Shown one piece after another: positions 44,393-52,726 of a stretch of DNA of 64,000 nt (its first letter is position 1; each line of letters begins with the position of its first letter). The stretch lies in assembly GCF_016031635.1 (NCBI RefSeq), contig NZ_JACEGD010000040.1, positions 62,001 through 126,000 on the forward strand, written 5' to 3'. This stretch comes from Bradyrhizobium diversitatis (lineage in GTDB: Bacteria; Pseudomonadota; Alphaproteobacteria; Rhizobiales; Xanthobacteraceae). Under the pieces are notes generated by a model. It made no database searches. It saw nothing but the letters and a program-made list of their open reading frames with translations, and was not told where the DNA came from. The position numbers and the translations under genes are program-made.

Positions 44393-45439
44393 ATGATGAG
44401 CGCGAACTACGTCTCGACCTTGATGCTGTCCTCGTCCTTGAGGTCTTCGATCACGAATAACCAGGCTGCGCTGAGCAAGGCATCGACGGAGGCAACCACC
44501 GGCCGCTTCTACGACGTCGGCCTCGAACTCGGCGCCACGGCGGGAAGCGACCTCACGCTGCGGGCGGACTGGAGCTTTGCCGATCAACTCGTCGACACCA
44601 ACGGGCTCGTCGCGGGACGCCTGGACGTGACGCAGAACCGCATCACCCAGCTCAACAAGACCGCGACCGACTTCCTCAAGGATCTGATCGCGGCCCGCAG
44701 CACCGACGGCGGCGGGCGGGTCATCCTGCCGCCTGCAGCCTCCAATCTCCAGGACCTGATCGGCGCGTTGAATGTCTCCTATAACGGCTCGTCGCTGTTC
44801 TCGGGCATCAACACGCAGAACGCGCCGATCACGCCGTACGCCGCGGGCTCGGCCAGCAAGAACCAGGTCGATGCGGATTTTCTCGCGGCGTTCGGCTTCC
44901 CGCAATCCTCGGCCGCCGTGGCCACCATTACCGCGGCCCAGATGCAGACCTTCCTCGACACCACGTTCGATGCCGAGTTCGCGAGCCCGGCCTGGAATAC
45001 CAACTGGTCATCGGCGACGGACCAGACCATGCAAAGCCGCATCTCGACGACCGAGATCGCCGATACGTCCGTCAGCGCCAACGAGGCCGGCTTCCGCAAG
45101 CTCGCGGAGGCCTACACCATGATGGCCGATCTCGGGAATGTGAACCTGAGCCAGGAGACGTTCCAGGTCGTCGTGGACAAGGCCATCGGCCTTGTCGGCA
45201 ACGCCATCAACGACCTCGCTGTGCTCGGCGGCAGCGTCGGCACGGTCCAGCAGCGGGTCACCACCGCAACCGCCAAGCTCAAGACGCAGCAGGACATTCT
45301 GAACAATCAGATCGTCGGTATGGAGAAGGTCGACCCGACCGAAGCCTCGGTCCGTGTCAACACCCTGCAGACCCAGATCCAGACCGCCCTGGCGCTCACC
45401 TCGCAGCTCCAGAAGATCAGCCTCATCAATTATCTCTGA
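44393..45439 (+). CDS. flgL: Hook-filament junction protein FlgL
   Basis: Protein of 348 residues, a flagellin-like junction protein. The N-terminus is 'SSLRSSITNNQAALSKASTEATTGR', and the C-terminus forms a long helix ('ASVRVNTLQTQIQTALALTSQLQKISLINYL'). It lacks the LSLF ending of the flagellins. Either ATG 44393 or 44396 may be used. Second junction protein, on which the filament grows. Confidence 0.9.
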   Translation: MMSANYVSTLMLSSSLRSSITNNQAALSKASTEATTGRFYDVGLELGATAGSDLTLRADWSFADQLVDTNGLVAGRLDVTQNRITQLNKTATDFLKDLIAARSTDGGGRVILPPAASNLQDLIGALNVSYNGSSLFSGINTQNAPITPYAAGSASKNQVDADFLAAFGFPQSSAAVATITAAQMQTFLDTTFDAEFASPAWNTNWSSATDQTMQSRISTTEIADTSVSANEAGFRKLAEAYTMMADLGNVNLSQETFQVVVDKAIGLVGNAINDLAVLGGSVGTVQQRVTTATAKLKTQQDILNNQIVGMEKVDPTEASVRVNTLQTQIQTALALTSQLQKISLINYL

Positions 45440-45508
45440 GCCAAGGCTGCCCCTGGAAGCCTCGTAACCCTTGTCGAGTTGTTCGGTCTCCTGCGAAGAG
45501 TGGTCCTG

Positions 45509-45853
45509 ATGACGTTTGAAGCCTATGAAGCGGTCGTTGACGAAAGTGGCTATGAGGCGCGAAGCCGCGAACGACAGGCGCTCACTCTCGGAATCGACCG
45601 GCTCGAGCGGATCCAGAAGGATCGCTTCAGTATCGAGGACCTGGTCGAGAGCCTGCTCTATGTGCGGCGGCTGTGGACGATCTTCATCGAAGATCTCGCG
45701 CACCCGGAAAACGGGCTGCCGGACAAGCTGCGCGCCGACATCATCTCGATCGGCCTATGGGTCGTCAAGGAAGCCGACCGTCTCCGCGAGCAGAGGTCGA
45801 ACGACGTGGTGCAGCTCATCGAGATCAACCGCCTGATCAGAGACGCGCTCTAA
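45509..45853 (+). CDS. flaF: Flagellin biosynthesis regulator FlaF
   Basis: Protein of 114 residues. The FlaF pattern 'YEAVVDESGYEARSRERQALTLGIDRLERIQ' and 'LWTIFIEDLAHPENGLPDKLRADIISIGLWV' is clear. In Caulobacter FlaF promotes flagellin translation or secretion and opposes FlbT. It starts at ATG 45509 (GAAGAG upstream) and shares its TAATG with flbT. Confidence 0.92.
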   Translation: MTFEAYEAVVDESGYEARSRERQALTLGIDRLERIQKDRFSIEDLVESLLYVRRLWTIFIEDLAHPENGLPDKLRADIISIGLWVVKEADRLREQRSNDVVQLIEINRLIRDAL

Positions 45854-46263
45854 TGAAGATCTCCTTGCGGGCGGGCGAGCGGATCTACATCAACGGCGCG
45901 GTGCTTCGCGTGGACCGCAAGGTCTCCGTCGAGCTCGTCAACGACGTGATGTTCCTGCTCGAAGGCCAGATCATGCAGGCTTCCGACGCCACCACGGCGC
46001 TGCGGCAGCTCTATTTCATCGTCCAGCTCATGCTGATGAATCCGACCGACGTCCGCGATGCCGCGGCGCTCTACGCGCAACATCACGCGGCCCTGTGCGC
46101 CGTGTGCGAGAGCCGCGAGATGCTTGACGGACTTGGTGTCGTCGACGAGCTGGTAAGCGCGACCCGCTACTTCGAAGCGCTCAAGCGGATTCGAGCCCTG
46201 TTCCCGGTGGAGCAGGCCATCCTGGCCGGCGCCGCCACCGTTTCCCCATTCGAGGCTGCCTGA
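45853..46263 (+). CDS. flbT: Flagellin mRNA regulator FlbT
   Basis: Protein of 136 residues with the FlbT motifs 'KISLRAGERIYINGAVLRVDRKVSVELVNDVMFLLEGQIM' and 'QLYFIVQLMLMNPTD'. In Caulobacter FlbT binds the flagellin 5' leader and destabilises the mRNA; in Bradyrhizobium a FlbT of the lateral system is instead needed for flagellin production. The two structured leaders at 32367 and 33559 are the likely targets. Its ATG overlaps the flaF stop. Confidence 0.93.
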   Translation: MKISLRAGERIYINGAVLRVDRKVSVELVNDVMFLLEGQIMQASDATTALRQLYFIVQLMLMNPTDVRDAAALYAQHHAALCAVCESREMLDGLGVVDELVSATRYFEALKRIRALFPVEQAILAGAATVSPFEAA

Positions 46264-46278
46264 CAGCGGAGAGGCCAG

Positions 46279-46701
46279 ATGAACGTCACCAGCGCAACCG
46301 ACACGACCGGAAATGGCTCCAGTTCGAACAGCACGAACTCGCCGACGTCGAGCAACAGCGTCGACTACAACACGTTTCTTCAGCTCCTCATCGCCGAGAT
46401 GAAGAATCAGGATCCGACCAACCCGATGGATACCTCGCAATATATGAGCCAGTTCGCCCAGCTCTCGACGGTCGAGCAGGCGATGCAGACGAATTCGAAG
46501 CTGGACGCGCTGCTGTCCTCGCAGTCCCTGTCGCAGGCCAACGGGCTGATCGGGAAGACGGTCAGCTTCACCGATTCGACCGGTGCCAGTTTCAGCGGCA
46601 AGGTCGTTTCGGTCTCCATCAACAGCGACGGCTCTATCGCGACGCTCGCGGACGGCACGAAGGTCGCCGTCGGGCCCGGACTCACGATCAGCCAGTCATG
46701 A
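46279..46701 (+). CDS. flgD: Hook cap protein FlgD
   Basis: Protein of 140 residues, the short alphaproteobacterial form. A Ser/Thr/Asn-rich start is followed by 'VDYNTFLQLLIAEMKNQDPTNPMDTSQYMSQFAQLSTVEQAMQTN', the FlgD signature. The C-terminal Ig/Tudor-like domains of enteric FlgD are reduced to about 50 residues. Scaffold for hook assembly. It overlaps fliQ by 4 nt. Confidence 0.93.
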   Translation: MNVTSATDTTGNGSSSNSTNSPTSSNSVDYNTFLQLLIAEMKNQDPTNPMDTSQYMSQFAQLSTVEQAMQTNSKLDALLSSQSLSQANGLIGKTVSFTDSTGASFSGKVVSVSINSDGSIATLADGTKVAVGPGLTISQS

Positions 46702-46964
46702 ACGAGCGAGACGCTCTCGATATCGTCCAGGCCGCGATCTGGACCATCATCGTCGCCTCCGGGCCCGCGGTCGGCGCCGCGATGCTGGTCGGCACCATCA
46801 TCGCGTTGATCCAGGCCCTGACCCAGATCCAGGAGGTGACGCTGACCTTCGTTCCGAAGATCATCGTCATTCTCCTCGTCGTTGCCGTCTCGGGCTCCTT
46901 CATCGGCGCGCATCTGTCGACCTTCACTGAGATGGTCTATTCGCGGATCGAGCACGGCTTCTGA
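46698..46964 (+). CDS. fliQ: Flagellar export gate protein FliQ
   Basis: Protein of 88 residues with two membrane helices, including 'GAAMLVGTIIALIQALTQIQEVTLTFVPKIIVI', the FliQ hallmark. Four copies surround the FliP-FliR core. Last gene before the flhA promoter motif. Confidence 0.94.
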   Translation: MNERDALDIVQAAIWTIIVASGPAVGAAMLVGTIIALIQALTQIQEVTLTFVPKIIVILLVVAVSGSFIGAHLSTFTEMVYSRIEHGF

Positions 46965-46985
46965 TCCGGACAGCCCCGGCACCAC

Positions 46986-47009
46986 CCTCGCGTAAGCTTT
47001 GCGCGGCAG
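46986..47009 (+). promoter_or_regulatory. Flagellar promoter motif (flhA operon)
   Basis: CCTCGCGTAAGC matches 11 of 12 core positions, followed by TTTGCGCGGCAG; the GCGGCAG block is shared with the leftward DUF1217 site. The core is 48 nt before the flhA ATG. Confidence 0.55.
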
Positions 47010-47040
47010 ATTGCGAACCGGACCCTTCTGCCGGTGACCC

Positions 47041-49122
47041 ATGGCCGATACGTTAGCTGCCAGCCTGCCCAGCCCGCGCCGCCTCGGAGCGGACGCCTTC
47101 TTCGCGGCCGGCATCGTGGCCATGCTCACGATCCTGTTCCTGCCGATTCCTCCGATCCTGATCGATCTCGGCCTCGCATTCTCGATCGCGCTGTCGGCGC
47201 TGATTCTGATGGTCGCGCTATGGATTCAGCGACCGCTCGACTTCTCGGCCTTCCCCACCGTGCTGCTGATCGCGACGATCCTGCGCCTGGCGCTGAACAT
47301 CGCGACGACGCGTCTGATCCTGTCGCGGGGCGGGGAGGGCGAACAGGCCGCAGGTCATGTCGTTGCCGGCTTCTCGAAGTTCGTCATGGGTGGCGACTTC
47401 GTCATCGGCCTGATCATTTTCGCGATCCTTGTCACGGTGAATTTCGTCGTGATCACCAAGGGTGCGACGCGTATCGCCGAGGTCGGCGCCCGTTTCACCC
47501 TGGACGCCATTCCCGGCAAGCAGATGGCGATCGACGCGGATCTGTCCGCCGGCCTGATCGACGACAAGGAAGCCCAGCGCCGTCGGCGCGAGCTCGAAGA
47601 GGAGAGCGCGTTCTTCGGCGCCATGGACGGCGCCTCGAAGTTCGTCCGCGGCGACGCCATCGCCGGCCTCATCATTACTGCGATCAACATCTTTGGCGGC
47701 ATCGTCATCGGCGTCACCCATCACGGATTGACTCTCTCCCGCGCCGCCGACGTCTACACCAAGCTTTCCGTCGGCGACGGTCTGGTATCGCAGATGCCGG
47801 CGCTGATCGTTTCGCTGTCCGCGGGCCTCCTGGTCTCCAAGGGTGGCACCAGAGGCTCGGCGGAGCAGGCGGTGCTGCGGCAGCTCGGCGGCTATCCGCG
47901 CGCGGTGTCGGCTGCCGCGCTGATGATGTTCGTGCTCGCCCTGATGCCGGGACTGCCGATGGCGCCGTTCGTGCTGCTTGGGGGTGTCATGGCCTTCGTC
48001 GGCTATTCGCTGCCGAGGCGGCAGGCGGCGCGGGAGCGCAAGGAGGCGGCATCCAAGGCCGACGAGCGCGCCCAGGCCGAGGCCAAGGAATCGGTGAAGG
48101 AGCAGCTCAAGACCGCCGAGATCGAGCTGGCGCTCGGCGGCCACCTTTCGGTCCATCTCTTGGGCTCGCGCACCGAGCTTGCCCACCGCGTGGCCAAGAT
48201 CCGCAAGAAGTTTGCCAAGCAGTACGGCTTCGTCATTCCCGAGATCAAGCTCACCGACAATCTGTCGATCGATCCCAAGAGCTACCAGATCCGGATCCAC
48301 GACACGCGCGTTGCCCATGGCGAGCTCAGGCTCGGCGAGGTGCTGGTGCTGGTCGACAAGGACGGCAAGCCCGACGTGCCGGGTGACGAGGTGATCGAGC
48401 CTGCCTTCGGCATGAAGGCGCTGTGGGTGACGGAAGCCTTCACCGACGAGGTCAAGCGGCAGGGCTGCAAGCCGGTCGACAATCTGTCGGTGCTGCTCAC
48501 CCATTTGAGCGAAGTGATCAGGGCGAACCTCGCCCAGCTCCTGTCCTACAAGGACATGCGCGGGCTGCTCGACCGGCTCGATCCCGAATACAAGCGCCTT
48601 GTCGAGGATCTCTGCCCCTCGCAGATCTCCTATTCGGGCCTGCTGACGATCCTCAAGATCCTGCTGGCCGAGCGAGTCTCCATTCGCAATCTTCACCTGA
48701 TCCTCGAGGCGATCGCGGAGATCGCGCCCCATGTGCGGCGCTCCGAGCAGGTCGCAGAGCACGTGCGGACGCGGCTTGCCCAGCAGATCTGCGGCGACCT
48801 CTCCGACAATGGCGTGCTCAACGTGGTCCGTCTCGGCAACCGCTGGGACCTGGCGTTCCACCAGAGCCTGAAGCGCGATGCCAAGGGCGACGTCGTCGAG
48901 TTCGACGCCGACCCGCGCCTGATCGAGCAGTTCGCGACCGAAGCCAGCGCCGCGATCCGCAAGTTCACCGAGAACGGCACCAGCGTGGTGCTGGCGGTGA
49001 CCCCTGAAGCCCGTCCCTATGTCCGGATGATCCTGGAGCGGGTGTTCCCGACCCTGCCGATCCTGTCGCATGTCGAAGTCGCGCGCAGTGCCGAGATCAG
49101 GGCGCTCGGAGCCGTATCGTGA
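47041..49122 (+). CDS. flhA: Flagellar export gate protein FlhA
   Basis: Protein of 693 residues: eight membrane helices in the first 320 residues (with 'RPLDFSAFPTVLLIATILRLALNIATTRLIL' and the FHIPEP-like loop 'GATRIAEVGARFTLDAIPGKQMAIDADL'), then a cytoplasmic domain with 'DKDGKPDVPGDEVIEPAFGMKALWV'. It forms the nonameric ring that docks export chaperones and couples proton flow. It overlaps fliR by 4 nt. Confidence 0.96.
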   Translation: MADTLAASLPSPRRLGADAFFAAGIVAMLTILFLPIPPILIDLGLAFSIALSALILMVALWIQRPLDFSAFPTVLLIATILRLALNIATTRLILSRGGEGEQAAGHVVAGFSKFVMGGDFVIGLIIFAILVTVNFVVITKGATRIAEVGARFTLDAIPGKQMAIDADLSAGLIDDKEAQRRRRELEEESAFFGAMDGASKFVRGDAIAGLIITAINIFGGIVIGVTHHGLTLSRAADVYTKLSVGDGLVSQMPALIVSLSAGLLVSKGGTRGSAEQAVLRQLGGYPRAVSAAALMMFVLALMPGLPMAPFVLLGGVMAFVGYSLPRRQAARERKEAASKADERAQAEAKESVKEQLKTAEIELALGGHLSVHLLGSRTELAHRVAKIRKKFAKQYGFVIPEIKLTDNLSIDPKSYQIRIHDTRVAHGELRLGEVLVLVDKDGKPDVPGDEVIEPAFGMKALWVTEAFTDEVKRQGCKPVDNLSVLLTHLSEVIRANLAQLLSYKDMRGLLDRLDPEYKRLVEDLCPSQISYSGLLTILKILLAERVSIRNLHLILEAIAEIAPHVRRSEQVAEHVRTRLAQQICGDLSDNGVLNVVRLGNRWDLAFHQSLKRDAKGDVVEFDADPRLIEQFATEASAAIRKFTENGTSVVLAVTPEARPYVRMILERVFPTLPILSHVEVARSAEIRALGAVS

Positions 49123-49871
49123 TCAGCGGCCTCGCCGACAGCGTACTGGTGACGTTCATCGTGTTCTGCCGCATCGGCGCCTGCCTGATGCTGGTGCCCG
49201 GCTATTCCAGCGTCAACGTTCCGCCCCAGGTGCGCTTGTTCGTCGCGCTGGTCACGACGTTTGCGCTGACACCGATCCTGATCGCGGTCCTGAAGCCGCT
49301 CACGGACAACGCGGCACCGCTGACGCTGGCGCTCCTGATCTGTTCGGAGCTCGTGGTCGGCAGCGTCATCGGGCTCGGCGGGCGCGTGTTCTTCCTCGCG
49401 CTCCAGACCATGGCGACCATGATGGCCAGTGCGATCGGGCTCAGCAACATCCCGGGCACGCCGATCGCCGACACCGATCCGGCGCCGGCCCTGGTGCCGC
49501 TGATCATGGCAGCCGTCACCACGCTGTTCTTCATGACCGACCAGCATTGGCAGGTGCTGCGCGGGCTGATGAACTCGTACGACGTCTGGCAGCCCGGCAG
49601 CAAGCTTGGTGGCAGCATGGCGCTCGAGCTGCTCGTCGGCCGTCTCTCGGAAGCGTTCGTGCTGACGCTGCGGATCACCAGTCCCTTCATCGTCTATTCG
49701 GTGATCGTCAACCTGGCGGTCGGCCTGATCAACAAGCTGACGCCGGCGATCCCGGTCTATTTCATCTCCGTGCCGTTCGTGCTGTTCGGCGGCTTCCTGC
49801 TGCTCTACCTCACCAGCGACGAACTGCTGACGCAATTCATGCTCGGCGTCTCGTCCTGGCTGGCGGAGTGA
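49119..49871 (+). CDS. fliR: Flagellar export gate protein FliR
   Basis: Protein of 250 residues, six membrane helices. It has 'VFCRIGACLMLVPGYSSVNVPPQVRLFVALVTTFAL', 'SELVVGSVIGLGGRVFF' and 'NKLTPAIPVYFISVPF', all FliR motifs. It completes the FliPQR channel. The ATG overlaps the flhA stop. Confidence 0.95.
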   Translation: MISGLADSVLVTFIVFCRIGACLMLVPGYSSVNVPPQVRLFVALVTTFALTPILIAVLKPLTDNAAPLTLALLICSELVVGSVIGLGGRVFFLALQTMATMMASAIGLSNIPGTPIADTDPAPALVPLIMAAVTTLFFMTDQHWQVLRGLMNSYDVWQPGSKLGGSMALELLVGRLSEAFVLTLRITSPFIVYSVIVNLAVGLINKLTPAIPVYFISVPFVLFGGFLLLYLTSDELLTQFMLGVSSWLAE

Positions 49872-49878
49872 TCCGGTC

Positions 49879-50298
49879 ATGACGTCGCGCTCGGACAAGC
49901 TCGGCCGGTTGGTCTCCTTGGTGAAGCTCCAGCTTCGGCTGTCCGAATGGCAGCTCGCGCAACTGCGGCAGCAGGAGCGCAGCCTGCAGGACGAGCAGGA
50001 ATGGCTGGTCGGAGCCCTGAACGACGGCAGGCCGCCCGCGGGATCGTCGAGCGAATCGATCGCGCGGCGCCTGAACAGGACGAGCGTCGGCGCACGCGCG
50101 GTGCAGGCGCAGGCCGCGCAGCAGCTCGACCATGTCCGCGCGGAAAGCCGCCGCGTGAAGCAGCTCGAGGAGGTCGCGAAGGCCGCGCTCGCCGACAAGC
50201 TCCGTGACGCGGAGAAGCGTGCGCTCGAGGAGATGACGGGAATAAGCCCTGCCGTGCGCGCCTGGATGCCACGGCCAGCCAACCGGGACAAGATATGA
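49879..50298 (+). CDS. Coiled-coil protein, possible FliJ analogue
   Basis: Protein of 139 residues, almost entirely charged helix (many Arg, Gln, Glu, Leu heptads), without membrane segment or signal. FliJ, the stalk of the FliI ring, is a coiled coil of this size and is otherwise not found in the cluster. The place after fliR matches an uncharacterised gene in Sinorhizobium. There is no diagnostic motif, so this is a suggestion from size, fold and absence of another candidate. It overlaps the next gene by 4 nt. Confidence 0.5.
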   Translation: MTSRSDKLGRLVSLVKLQLRLSEWQLAQLRQQERSLQDEQEWLVGALNDGRPPAGSSSESIARRLNRTSVGARAVQAQAAQQLDHVRAESRRVKQLEEVAKAALADKLRDAEKRALEEMTGISPAVRAWMPRPANRDKI

Positions 50299-50765
50299 TC
50301 GTGACCGCGACACCCGACCTCGTTCTCGATGTCCTCGAAGCCGCCGATCCCGTGACGCAGCGCGCGGCGACCGCGAAGCTCGACACGTTGAAATCCGCCG
50401 ATGCCGATTTCGCCGCCACGATGGACGCGGAGATCGGCAAGGCTGCCGCCGATCAATCCGCGAAGGTTGCGGAATCGCAGCCGGGTGCAGTGAACGGTCC
50501 GCCGGTGCAGGTGATCAAGGCGCCGGGATCTGGCGATGTTTATCGCAAGTTCGAAGCGTTCATCCTCCAGACCTTCGTCGAAACGATGTTGCCGAAGGAG
50601 TCGGAGGAGGTGTTTGGCAAGGGCACGGCTGGCGGCGTCTGGAAGTCGATGCTTGCAGAGCAGCTTGGCAACCAGCTGGCAAAGGGCAAGGGCATTGGCA
50701 TTGCCAAGCAGCTCGCCGCCGCACATCCGGCCGGACCGGACGCGGCGGGGAAGGCTGGATCATGA
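50295..50765 (+). CDS. Rod-binding protein (FlgJ N-domain type)
   Basis: Protein of 156 residues. Residues about 85-140 hold the rod-binding pattern 'YRKFEAFILQTFVETMLPKESEEVFGKGTAGGVWKSMLAEQLG', corresponding to the N-terminal half of FlgJ. The muramidase half is absent, as in most alphaproteobacteria; the transglycosylase at 40975 may supply it. Caps the growing rod. Confidence 0.85.
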   Translation: MIVTATPDLVLDVLEAADPVTQRAATAKLDTLKSADADFAATMDAEIGKAAADQSAKVAESQPGAVNGPPVQVIKAPGSGDVYRKFEAFILQTFVETMLPKESEEVFGKGTAGGVWKSMLAEQLGNQLAKGKGIGIAKQLAAAHPAGPDAAGKAGS

Positions 50766-50804
50766 TCTGCGAACGGGTGACAGAAGTTGAGGGGTGAATT
50801 TCCG

Positions 50805-51317
50805 ATGCAGGCACAAGAAGGTGCGGCGGCCATGGCGATGGACCAGGCGGTCGCGGACAGCGAAATGATGACGACGGAAGCAGCAGCAAGCGATGCGCTG
50901 CTGCCTGTCCTGCTGCCGATCGTGGGCGGCGAGGCGGTGGTCGAGGCCGCGGATGCGGTGAGATCGGACGAGGTGCGCGGCCTGCTGGCCGCAATCCGCC
51001 GGCTCGCGAGTATCGTCGAGGAGGAGACGGCCGCGCTCGCGACGGGTCGGAAGATCGATTTCGACGATTTCAGCGCGCGGAAGAGCCGGAGCATGCTCGA
51101 ATTCGTCCGCCTGATGCGGGCGCGGATGCATCTCGGCGGCGAAGTCGAGATCACCGAGGAGATTCAGCGGCTGCGCGAGAAGCTCGAGCGGAATCGTTCC
51201 ATTCTGGAAATGCACTACGATGCGGTGCGTGAGGTCGCGAGCATCATCGTCAAGGCGATCAAGGAGGCCGAGTCGGACGGCACCTATACCGGTCGCACAG
51301 CGCAGGACGGAAAATGA
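50805..51317 (+). CDS. Helical protein, possible FlgN-type chaperone
   Basis: Protein of 170 residues from ATG 50805 (GAGGGG upstream; a TTG at 50787 is possible). It is mostly helical with 'LLAAIRRLASIVEEETAALATGRKIDFDDFSARKSRSMLEFVRLM', which is like the FlgN pattern of an inhibitor or chaperone helix pair, where 'E..AL..GD...L..L...K..L...L' recurs. FlgN escorts FlgK and FlgL to FlhA and is otherwise missing. It overlaps the following gene by 4 nt. Confidence 0.6.
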   Translation: MQAQEGAAAMAMDQAVADSEMMTTEAAASDALLPVLLPIVGGEAVVEAADAVRSDEVRGLLAAIRRLASIVEEETAALATGRKIDFDDFSARKSRSMLEFVRLMRARMHLGGEVEITEEIQRLREKLERNRSILEMHYDAVREVASIIVKAIKEAESDGTYTGRTAQDGK

Positions 51318-51772
51318 TCAGACTGGTGCTGGCCGGGCTCTGGGTATGCATCCTCACCGCGGGCACGAGCTATGCCGTCGCCTATTGGAAGGAGAACGGC
51401 AGCCTGCTGCCGGCGAAGGACGAATATCTCGACGGGCTGCAATATCAGAAGACGCGGGCACTGAGCGTGCCCATGGTCGAGAACGGCAATGTGCAGGGCT
51501 ACATCGTCGCGCGCTTCGTCTACACCGTCGAGGGGCGGACCATGCGCCAGCTGAACGTTCCGCCGGAGCCGTTCGTCGTCGACGAGGCCTTCCGCAGGAT
51601 CTATGCCGACGAGCGCCTCGACTTCAGGAAGCTCGCCCGTTACGACCTGTCCATCCTGACCACGGCCATCAAGCAGCGCGTCAACGAACGGATGCAGGCT
51701 GAAGTGGTCCAGGACGTCCTGGTCGAGGATTTCAACTACGTGTCCAGGGAAGAATTCCAGCAGAAGCCGTAG
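51314..51772 (+). CDS. Uncharacterised single-helix membrane protein of the flagellar operon
   Basis: Protein of 152 residues: an N-terminal membrane helix or uncleaved signal (residues 2-24) and a periplasmic domain of about 120 residues with alternating strands and a long helix ('LARYDLSILTTAIKQRVNERMQ'), ending in a strand with VEDFNYVSREEF. The layout recalls FliL (helix anchor plus small alpha/beta domain), but there is no clear sequence match. Last gene of the flhA unit and coupled to the preceding gene. Function unknown. Confidence 0.6.
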   Translation: MIRLVLAGLWVCILTAGTSYAVAYWKENGSLLPAKDEYLDGLQYQKTRALSVPMVENGNVQGYIVARFVYTVEGRTMRQLNVPPEPFVVDEAFRRIYADERLDFRKLARYDLSILTTAIKQRVNERMQAEVVQDVLVEDFNYVSREEFQQKP

Positions 51773-51955
51773 AGCAAGCCATCCGGAACGGCGTTTCCGG
51801 GAGGATCGTGCCCCCAATGGCCAGCTGACGGCGCCACGACAGTCGCGCCGCGAATGCACGCATATGTCCTGCCGTCTCTGCCGCTGGAAGTACAACGGCC
51901 TCTGCGAAGTTGCTCGCAGAGGCCGTTGCAGGTTTGGCGGCAGCCTCCTGCCGTG

Positions 51956-52726
51956 TCAGTTTCCGGCCGGATAGGCCGCCGGGGCGGCATGGGCTCTGTT
52001 CAGGAGGATCCCGACCTCGTCGAGTTCCTGCACCGGCTCGTCGAGGGTCTCGCCGGCCGGGATATTGAGGCGGTATCCGACGTAGCGTCGGGCCACGATC
52101 GCGTCGAAGCCAAGGCGGTCGCGGAGCTTCTTGCGCAGCTTGCTGACGTGACTCTCGATCACGCTCTCGTCGAAGGTGGACTCGAAGATGCCGTAGACCG
52201 CGTTGAAGATCTGCGTCTTGGTGATCCACTTGCCGTGGTTGGCGACCATATATTCGAGAATGCGCAGTTCGCGGCGGGGCAGGGTGAGGGCGTGGCCCGC
52301 GATCTCGGGGTCACGGCCGTTGAAGAAGACCTGAATCCTGCTCTCGCAGGGCCTCGGCAGCTCGCCTACGCGGCGCCGCGCGATGGCGGCCGTTCGGGCG
52401 AGGATCTCCCGCAAGTGAACCGGCACGTGCACGACATCGTCGACGCCCGATTCGAACAGCTCCAACGTGTTCTTGAGCATCTTCTGGCCGCTCACGGCGA
52501 TGATGGGCGCCGAGGAACGCTTGCGCATTGCCCGTGGCAGACTTCCGCGTGCATCGCAATCCCCGAGGAGAAAGGCGTCCACCGCCGCCAAATCCGATTC
52601 ACTCGCGGATTGCAGCCAGTCCCAGAATTCTCCGGAAGAGAAGCCGATCGACGACACGCCTTCGCGAACCAGCCCTCCAACGTAGCTGTTCGCGACGCTC
52701 TCGCGATCATCAACGATAATATACAT
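51956..52726 (-). CDS. lafR: OmpR-type flagellar master regulator (Rem/FtcR/LafR group)
   Basis: Protein of 256 residues: a receiver-like domain (1-120) and an OmpR winged helix (135-230, with 'LPRRELRILEYMVANHGKWITKTQIFNAVYG' and 'ESHVSKLRKKLRDRLG'). Asp6-Asp7 remain, but the phosphorylation segment reads AVDAFLLGD, and the conserved Lys near residue 100 is replaced (DDVVHVPVH), as in Rem of Sinorhizobium and FtcR of Brucella, which act without phosphorylation. It closes the flagellar cluster in the opposite direction, as expected of the class I regulator. ATG 52726 was chosen because the upstream frame (from 52792) is Arg-rich and unlike the family. Confidence 0.85.
   Translation of the reverse strand: MYIIVDDRESVANSYVGGLVREGVSSIGFSSGEFWDWLQSASESDLAAVDAFLLGDCDARGSLPRAMRKRSSAPIIAVSGQKMLKNTLELFESGVDDVVHVPVHLREILARTAAIARRRVGELPRPCESRIQVFFNGRDPEIAGHALTLPRRELRILEYMVANHGKWITKTQIFNAVYGIFESTFDESVIESHVSKLRKKLRDRLGFDAIVARRYVGYRLNIPAGETLDEPVQELDEVGILLNRAHAAPAAYPAGN

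Noticed and set aside
45451..45470. Possible flagellar motif before flaF (CTGGAAGCCTCGTAACC)
   Set aside because: Only AAGC and the rough distance fit; too degenerate to call, and flaF may be read through from flgL.
47218..49071. Leftward 617-codon open frame opposite flhA
   Set aside because: Antisense shadow of flhA, with His/Arg/Asp-rich low-complexity translation typical of high-GC mirror frames.
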